Source: Phoronis ovalis (Eukaryota; Phoronida; Phoronidae). From it: DNA of 24,516 bases. Position numbers and translations under genes: made by a program. Shown here piece by piece: positions 10,501 through 19,200 of the stretch. The notes below the pieces were generated by a model. It made no database searches and was not told the origin of the DNA. It saw only the letters and a list, made by a program, of their open reading frames with translations. Location of the stretch: positions 1 to 24,516 of the forward strand of contig JAOXYB010065834.1 in NCBI GenBank assembly GCA_028565635.1. Reading direction: 5' to 3'. The stretch's first letter is position 1, and every line of letters begins with the position of its first letter.

Positions 10501-13177
10501 GGACTGTTTGACTTGTAATGGGAGATATTAGAAACCTGTGGTTTTTATAGACTCACTACTCACTTGTCTACTAATCAAATACACATGCAGTAACATATAT
10601 TTATTTAGATAGCTAATTTTAAATTGGATATTAATTATTTCAATTCTACTGCATTGAAACCATTTTATTTAGTATTTAGGTTTTGAATAATGTGTTCAAA
10701 AGCAAAACAATTAAGTTTTTTTAATGCAATTTCATATATTAAATTGAGCTGATTTTCTTGTGTTGACTGAATTGGTATTGTTGAATTGTTGAAATCTAAA
10801 CTATTGACATTTAGTTGATAAGATACACAGGCATAGGAATTATTATGTCTTTGGAAGAATTAAAAATATTTGTCCTGTTGCAACATATATTTTATAAGGA
10901 GAAATCTTTTTTTGACATTGAAAATAAATATGATTTGTGTGTTCTGTTTGTACCAAAAATAAAATATTATTAGACTGCTAAACTAGCGATAAGTTGGAAT
11001 AACTGTGAAGGGGGCTGTGAGAAATTAAAATAAAAGTACGGCCATTTTTATTTGAAAGTGTATATATAATTTTCATAATAGTATAGAGCATATCATTGCA
11101 GCATTTTTCATCTGGCAAACACCTTTCTTTTTTTTTTCTTCCATCATTACCAGATTTCGATTCACCCACACGCTTTTGATAACTTCACTGGAACTCCTCC
11201 ACATATGCGATTGATTGCAAGACGTATCACATGGTTTGATCTTTGTGAGGGAAATAATTGGAAAATCGATAATAAGCAAAGTATTTTTTGTCAATCAATA
11301 GTTTCCAATGTTGAACTTGACATGTCCCGCCCAAAATATAAATGTGTGTGAAACATTATAACTTTTTTAAAAGGTTTTTTTAGAAGTTTCAGATTTAATT
11401 TCAAAACTGCTGAAAAAAGTTCCAAGTGGTGACAGATATGGTCAATCAATAACAGATCAGCTTATAGATAAAATTACACAAAATAAATTTAAAACAAAAA
11501 ACACCCTCTTCACATTTGACTTTTACATTGTAGTAATATATAGCTTTCTTCATCAGAAATTAACAGTGTGATTAAAAATTAAAGTTCCTAATTTATTTAC
11601 AGTACATTTTGAATACATAAGTATATTTTTTTAATTTTATTAGTCACTCAAGTTTAACTAGCCATCAAATCTAACTTGTCATATCATACATATTTGTTAT
11701 CTGGAGCAAGTACTAAACCATTGGCTGTTCACCTTATGTTTGTGATTAAATAGTTAAACATGCTTTCAACAGCTGTATTTTTATTTAGAACAATCTTCCA
11801 AACTCAGACATACATGCTGTTTTAATGGTACATTGGCGCCTGGTCTGTTTTGGTTTCTAATAGTTACATATGGTAGAGTTGTATTTTGTATACTATATGG
11901 AAATCTGGTGAAGTTGCCAATTTTAGTCTCCCCCTGCAGTATACATTGAATTGCATTTATAACAATGAATGATGTTTTTTGTGCATTCCTATGCTCAGTG
12001 CTTATATTGCATGCTGTGGTTAAATAGTTTCTCCAGTCTACTTTTACTGTTTTCAAAAGGATATGTCAAATTGACTTTAAGAAATAAACTGTTTTTCATG
12101 CTTGTAGATGGGTGCACATTTGCTGAAGCAATACATTTGTCTCGTGGGACCATTATTTAGAAATTGCAATTTTTTTTTCCTCAGTTAATTCAGTTCACAA
12201 CTTTTTAAGTCTGGTAGATAACTTTTACACATTTTATAGCTAAGCAAATTGAAAAAAAAAACGAGAAGTATTTTTTAATAAAAAAGCTTGTGCCATGTAA
12301 ATAATTGTAACAAAAATAGAAATTATACAGTTCTGCTACATTTATTTGCTTAAGAGTATTAACAAATATGCTATGTTGGCTAACCTAGGCCACAAAGCCT
12401 CTAAGTGCTAAATCAACACATACAAACATTCAATAATAATATTTAATCACAGAATTAATAAGCTGTTTTGCAATGTCTAAATTTACCAGACAGTGGTCAG
12501 ACATTCTGTATGGTATCAGATTTTATTTGTTTGGATACTAGAAAAGTAATATGCCAATAACTGCATTATTTCTTAAAATATATTTTTTGTAATATTGTTG
12601 TTTAACTCTGTAGAGAGAGACAAGACAAATGGTTTAACTATGTCCAACTGTTCCTAGTTGTTTTGAAATCAGCTGGAGTTTTGACAGCTTTAACATAACT
12701 CTGCTAAATGTTAACACTTCTACCAGGTGTTTTCCAGTCAGACTGGCTCCAAACTTCATAACTTGCTGCTGCTTCTTAAAACAGATCTGCACCTGCTCTG
12801 AGATATCTCAGTAGTGCTTGGTTGCCATGGACACCAGAATTCCCTGTATGGTCTACAGGTTTTGTACATATTGTAAACAGTACTTAGGTTTTGAAGAGGA
12901 AGGACGGATTTTATTATTGTGCTGCCTTCTTAAAGTTGACATAAATTTGGTTGCCATAGTTAACTGAATTTCAAACATTCGACAATTTTCAAAGAGATTT
13001 ATCGAAACAACTAATTTTTGTGTTACAAAGGAAATTTTATTTGAGGAGTTTTATTGCTGAAAGATCCTGGGATTATTTATCATTGCTAAATAGATAACTA
13101 TTCTCAAGAATATCAGATATTTACTATATTTTGTAAGACTATATTATCCCAATGTCTGTTTGCGTTTTTACCTACAG
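7538..13177. other. Non-coding stretch upstream of the first identified ETO exon
   Basis: No supported gene. Frames at 7766-8023, 8135-8380, 8832-9047 and 11781-12160 were inspected: they are AT-driven or lack splice signals and recognisable domains. The 71-codon frame at 8832-9047 ends with a hydrophobic stretch that would read as a membrane segment but has no homology I can name. The stretch could be promoter-proximal sequence or a large 5' intron of the ETO gene; no TATA box or first exon can be assigned confidently. Confidence 0.5.
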
Positions 13178-13206
13178 GCAGGACAGTTTTAGCAATAAAA
13201 TGAAAG
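13178..13206 (+). CDS. RUNX1T1: ETO exon 1 (29 nt) with likely start codon at 13200
   Basis: A good acceptor (pyrimidine-rich GTTTTTACCTACAG ending at 13177) and a strong donor (G|GTAAGC at 13207) bracket 29 nt. ATG AAA G at 13200-13206 joins in phase 1 to the next exon, giving [15 protein letters not shown]. Vertebrate MTG8 also has a short N-terminal segment just before its MPDSP motif. The acceptor implies at least one more 5' exon. The frame is open across the whole 29 nt, so this could instead be an internal coding exon, or translation might begin at the MPDSP methionine in the next exon. The context AAAATGA at 13200 is acceptable for initiation. Confidence 0.7.
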
Positions 13207-16200
13207 GTAAGCCTTTTTTTTACTACTCATGACTACACTTATGTGTTTGTTTACAATTTAATAATTCAGAAAGTCACTCAATGGCTGCACTCTTGACAAA
13301 ACTAGTAGGATGCTTAAGTTTTGATTTCAACAGAATATAGTGACAGATGAAGGCTATTTGAACAAATGTAACCAGATTGGTTATTAATTTCTCCATAGAG
13401 ATAAGCCATCTGTGTGCCTCATCCTATGCCATATGCCTGAGGATTATCTGGGTTTTATAAGAAATTTTGCATGTCTTGGCTGATCAGAAAAGCTGGTTCT
13501 GTTTGACATATCTAAATATGCATCCCTGATCTGTCTAGAATTTGTTTTTATACCTGATTTATAATTTATTTGTTTTCAATAACACATATTGTCAATAGTC
13601 CAATATTAGAATACAAAAAAGGTAACATCTTGTAATGTGTTGTTATAAGTTGTAAGCTTATAATTATTAATACCCAGTAAATCTATGGCAATTGATTACA
13701 TCATTATTTTGCATTTATCATGTGGGCTAACATAAGGTACTAGGATTACTGTGTCATAATTTATATGATAATTGTAGTCTTTCTAATGTGTAGTATTAAA
13801 CCAATTACTTTATAAATTCACACCTGATGCTTTAAAGGGTTTAGTTACAACTGATGTTACAGTTTTCTACAAATGTTGTACACTCTTTTACCTCTTTTCT
13901 GTGTTCCATCTTTACTATAAGTGTGGATTTCATGGACACATTTGTTTAATTACTTGGTTAGAAATATGTGATATCATGATATCCCATTAGTCCAAAAATA
14001 ATATATATATATTATTAACCATTCACAAAGTATATACGTTTGAACTTGACAAAAACCACGAGTAAAGATAAAGCATGTTTGGGGCTTTGAATATGAATAC
14101 TGTAATAGTATCATATTTAGTGGAGGTTATTATACACATTTAAGGATAGTAAATGGAATAATATGTGTAGTATGTATTGTTTTCGTATTTTTAAGTACAC
14201 ATTGGTCTGGTTCTTAGAATATGGTTCCAAGGTGTACCAAATTTTTTATTAAGACCATCTGGTAGTCTGCCTGCATAATTAAGTTTTCTTGCTTAAAATG
14301 TTCAGTATGATTGCAATAAATATCTGCTAATTAGTAATAAATGAATTGCCTAATTACCCCGTGTCCAGTTTGTGTAGTATGCCCCTGCATAATTAACGAG
14401 TCTCATTAATATTCCTTAATATCCTTCTGAAAATGCAACAGTATACGAAACAGCTTAAAATATTTCAGTTATAAATTCTAAATTTGCCATTCCTGTGCTA
14501 TATGTATTAAATGTTAGTGAAGGAATATAAAGCCCAAGAAAAATTACTATGAAAAAGTATTGTTTTCACAATTGTTTCCCAGGAAATACTTGAACATGTC
14601 CTAAGAGTAATTATAAAAGGGTGGATATTCCTCTACTGTGTTCCAGATGTTTCTTCAAGATATTAAAATTTGCAGGACACTAGTCAACATGACATTGACC
14701 ATGTGGGTTGCTGCCAAAATCAGTCAGAAACTTAATTTGCATACTCCTCAGTAGTATTCTAGGCCACTAAGTGGATGTATTAATTTATGTATGAAACCCC
14801 AGGTTTCCCCGAGTGCTTGAAACAAATAGAAAGTAAGATACTCGAATATTTAAATTCAATCCAGATTTCATCTTTGCTGCAGTCATTTGATGACTATTAT
14901 ACCTATTAAAACTGATGAAACATGTAATCACTTATGACGACTGCTGTTTTAATTCTGAAACAATAATAGCTACCAGCATACAGGCATGTGGGATGTTCTA
15001 CAGTGTATGAATAAAAAGCATTTAATATGACTCCACAGTTATAATTTATTACATTGGAGACTAGGGGTTGATCAGGGATCCTGGGTCATAGTCAGACGCA
15101 TGTCAAAAAAATGAACACGATCTTGTACATCCACATTTGAACATATGGACTTGGAGATGAAATCTCTACATTTCTAGACAAGAGTACTTGTAGAATTCTG
15201 GTATAATAAATCCTTGTTATGTAATGATGCTGTTTTATTCTAGTTAAAAAAAATATGCTAGGACAGTCTACTAATTGCTCATAGTAATAATAAAGACGAT
15301 TACAAGTAGCATTAGGAATTATTGTACTAAATTGGACATGGATTGTATAGTGACAAGTCTGTAATAACAATTGTCCCAACGTGTCTAAAAAAATCAAAAT
15401 TATTCAATCTTAATGTTTTTGTTTCTCTAGATTACCGAGATCGTGACACCAGTATGCCAGATTCGCCAGAAACTAAAGTTCAAACACCAGTGTCTCCAGT
15501 GACACCAACCATAGGAATATTGTCAACAAGACCTCTCTCAACGAGTAGTTTAGTGACAGGTATGAAATGTTTTGCTGCTACAGAGTATTACAAATCTAAA
15601 AAAATGAATGACGTGCCATATATAATCGTACAGACATATGGTTAAATACTAAAGATAGTAATGTAGTCATATGTCCAATTATGGGATTATGTAATTTATG
15701 CAGGATTGACATGCTGGATGACAAGTTACTAGGTTTGGTTGAAATAATGTATGCTGGTTAATTAACCAAAAACTATTGTTTTAGACAAAGCATTTCCTTA
15801 ACATGTTTATTGCATGTGTCTAGGAATTTAGGATTATAAATTATTTATCAGTATCAGGTATATATTCCTCGAGGACTATGTCAATTATTTCGCAGAATGC
15901 ATTACTGTTGTCTTGAGGGTTACATTGTAAAAGTGTTGAAGCGTTAAACAGGCTATCCTTGGGCATCATTGTAGATTAAATTTACCTATATTTGCAGGAA
16001 TGAATGGCTCACATTCTCCAAAGAGTAGTTTGAATGGTCGTACCCCATCACCACAATCGTTAGGAAATTCAGCCAATCAGCAGCTGCCACCTGCATGTGG
16101 TGCGAGACAGCTCAGTAAGCTGAAACGATTTCTCACAACACTTCAACAGTTTGGTTCTGATATCTCTCCAGAGATCGGTGAAAGAGTCCGAAGTTTAGTA

Positions 16201-19200
16201 TTGGGTTTAGTGGTAAGTTTTATCATTTAACTGCCAATATAATATCAAAAATACACTGGATTGTCAAGATCAATAGGCACAACTCCTGCAAACAAGTTTT
16301 TTTCCCTGAAAAGTTTTGGAAGTCTAAGTAACAATATTTTCTAGCATGTTTTTTTACAAAAGATTTGGACAATAAGAAAATGAAATACGGACTGCTGCTT
16401 TAAATACTGTTAGCTACTTTATTGGTTACAATTAATAAAATGTTATATAGTTTTTAAAAACTTACTGCCTTGCACCATTTTTACTGGATTATAGTAATAG
16501 GTATGTCAATATTGTGTAATTTCAATATCACTAACGACATATAGAATTGATTTTCATTATAACCTTGTTGAATCACTCAGGAACTAAGCAGGTGTTCTTT
16601 CGGTTTTCTTACAGAATTCACACCTGTCTATTGAGGAGTTCCACGCCAAGCTACAGGAAGCAACTAATTTCCCCCTTAGGCCATTTGTCATACCATTTCT
16701 TAAAGTAAGTTGACATGTAAGGTGAGGAGTATGCCCTTAGAATGGTGTACATCTATGCAATTTTGTTGTTCTCCTGCAACATTGCACTTGTTGTTGATAC
16801 ATGACATCACACTCATACACTTGGAATACTAAAGCAGTTAAAAGAATGCGAGTTTTTTACAATGCATGTAAATCTGGAAGATTAGTAAAGAAGACCTGAT
16901 ATATTTCATTAAAAAAGGTAGCTGTAGAATTCATAGTGCAAACCCAACCTGTGTTTAAGGTGGAAAATGGAAGATACATGACCATGCCTTTGTTCAGTCT
17001 TCATCAGTGATGGTCTAGTCGTGACGTAAACTGATTTTATCATTTAAATTTGCATATAAAGGTACCAGTCTCCATCAGAAATCATGATTACGTAGGAAAA
17101 TAATTATTATGATGACATCAAAGCTCAATCTGTTTGCTAATTATGATAATATTTTGTGTTGTTATAGATATACTGTATCTTGTATATGCAAATCTTGAAA
17201 ACAGTATAATTCACAAATTGATTATATATATTCTTTCAAAGCGTTCAAATGAAACGCTGGATAATTACTGTTATGTTGAACCTTATCTCATATTGTAGGC
17301 CAACTTGCCATTACTGCAACGTGAACTTTTACATTGTGCGCGTCTCGCTAAACAGACACCGCAGCAGTACCTGTCTCATAATGAACACATTTTGTTCGAT
17401 GCCTCTTCTCATTCACCTGTGGAATCTCATCAAGACATACTCTCAGAAATTCATGACAACAGAAAACGAAAATCACCTGTTGACAGGTAAACTGTTGTTT
17501 GTTATGTCATAGTAACTAGTAACAGCAGATATCTTGCTAATTTTGTTTACCTTTTAGAAACAAATAGGGAATAGATATTAATAAATTATCCTGCCAAACT
17601 AGTTTTTGATAACCTTTGTATTATCCTGTAGGAACAATAAAGTACCTTGTCAATGCAAACTCTAGTAATATTAATTTTACGTTTTTCCAGACCCAAAGAA
17701 AACAAACTCTAGTAATATTAATTTTACGTTTTTCCAGACCCAAAGAAAATGGTACAGACCCAAGTGAACCCCCAGAAAAGCGTCACCACAGTCTCAGCCC
17801 TGGCAGCAGCATAAGTCCCACTACTCCACTCAGTATCAGCACAGGAGGACCAATCAGATTGCAGGATATTAACTTGTCAAGAGAACTCAGAGAACGAGAG
17901 CGAATTGAAAGAGAGAGATATGAACGAGAACGATTGGAGAGAGAAAGAGACAGACATCTTGCTAGTTCATTTAGTAAGTGTTAGTATTCTGTTTTGTACA
18001 TTATTGGCGTTTGATAGTACCACACAATGAAGTGTTAAAATATCAAATAATGTCTTGGTGGTTTTTGATTTTAAATTTTTCTGTAAATAGCTAGCCACTT
18101 TTAATGCAAGAAATATGCTGCATTATTGTGAAAATAAATTTCTTATTTTTATAAATTCTAATACATTTTTATACGAGCACTAACATCATACAAATGATAC
18201 AATCTAAATCTGTTTTACTAAGTTAAACTTCATTTATTGTTTCATATATGGTCAAAGGCTTTCTCTTTTTAATTGTGTTCTAAAATTATGGTGGGCTATA
18301 TATTTTATTTGTTAAGCTTCATGCTTGTCAGTTTCACGTATGACTCCATAATGATGGTGTAATATAAAAATTATCAACATCTTTTCTTTGAGTAAGAAAA
18401 ACGATGAAGGCAGTTTTGTTATAGCAGCGTTTCCCTTGTTTGTAGGTTTTCACAGACCAGAAGCTTTGGAGAGTTTAGACAGGATAGATGATGACTGGAA
18501 ACATGTTGAAACAGTAAGTCACACATCTTAAAAAACAATACAACGCTCTTAGTTTCTCAGAATTTAAAATTATATTATTTATTATTTATTAAATAAATAA
18601 AGATAAAACTTGAGAGGCTATTTAATTTTGGAATTTAAAAGTATTGTGTATTCCAATTCATAAATATTAGTGACTTTTTTATAATTAAAACCTTATCTTG
18701 GTATCATGTTTGACATTTGAAACGGTTATCAAGCCTTTCAATACCCCTTTATTCATTATTATTAAAAAGAAAGTGATTTATCATTTATGTAACTTCAAAG
18801 AGAACTAAAATACGCTTCAAAGCACCTGAGACTCATAGTGCCATTCCTGATATGAGCTAGATTCAGTTTGAATGTTAAATTTTAAATAAGAATTAGTTAT
18901 TAAAGTAACAATGGCTAACAAGCCATTTTGAAATTATAGAAGTAATTTTCAGTTATTGTTAAACAAAGGAGTGTATAATTGCTTACGTGTTTTGTAAAGG
19001 AAAGGATTACCAAAGGATTGTATGCAGGAAATTCTTGCATGAAAAATTGCCAAGTGCAGACTACTCTGAATCACACCTGATGTCTGTAAACTATAAAGAT
19101 AAAGTGACAAGGAATTATAGAATTTTATTATGTTCCAATTTTTATACAATTGTGCTAGTGTGCCTGCAGGTGTTTTTAAAAACCCTGCTTTAAACACATT

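Noticed and set aside
12828-12968. 46-codon ATG frame whose CAG|GTTTTG could splice in phase to the 29-nt exon
   Set aside because: The phase fits, but the donor is weak and the peptide has no resemblance to ETO N-termini, so it is not strong enough to call a 5' exon.
13970-13983. Perfect palindrome GATATCATGATATC in intron 1
   Set aside because: Short and AT-rich; a palindrome of this size can be expected by chance in a 24 kb AT-rich window.
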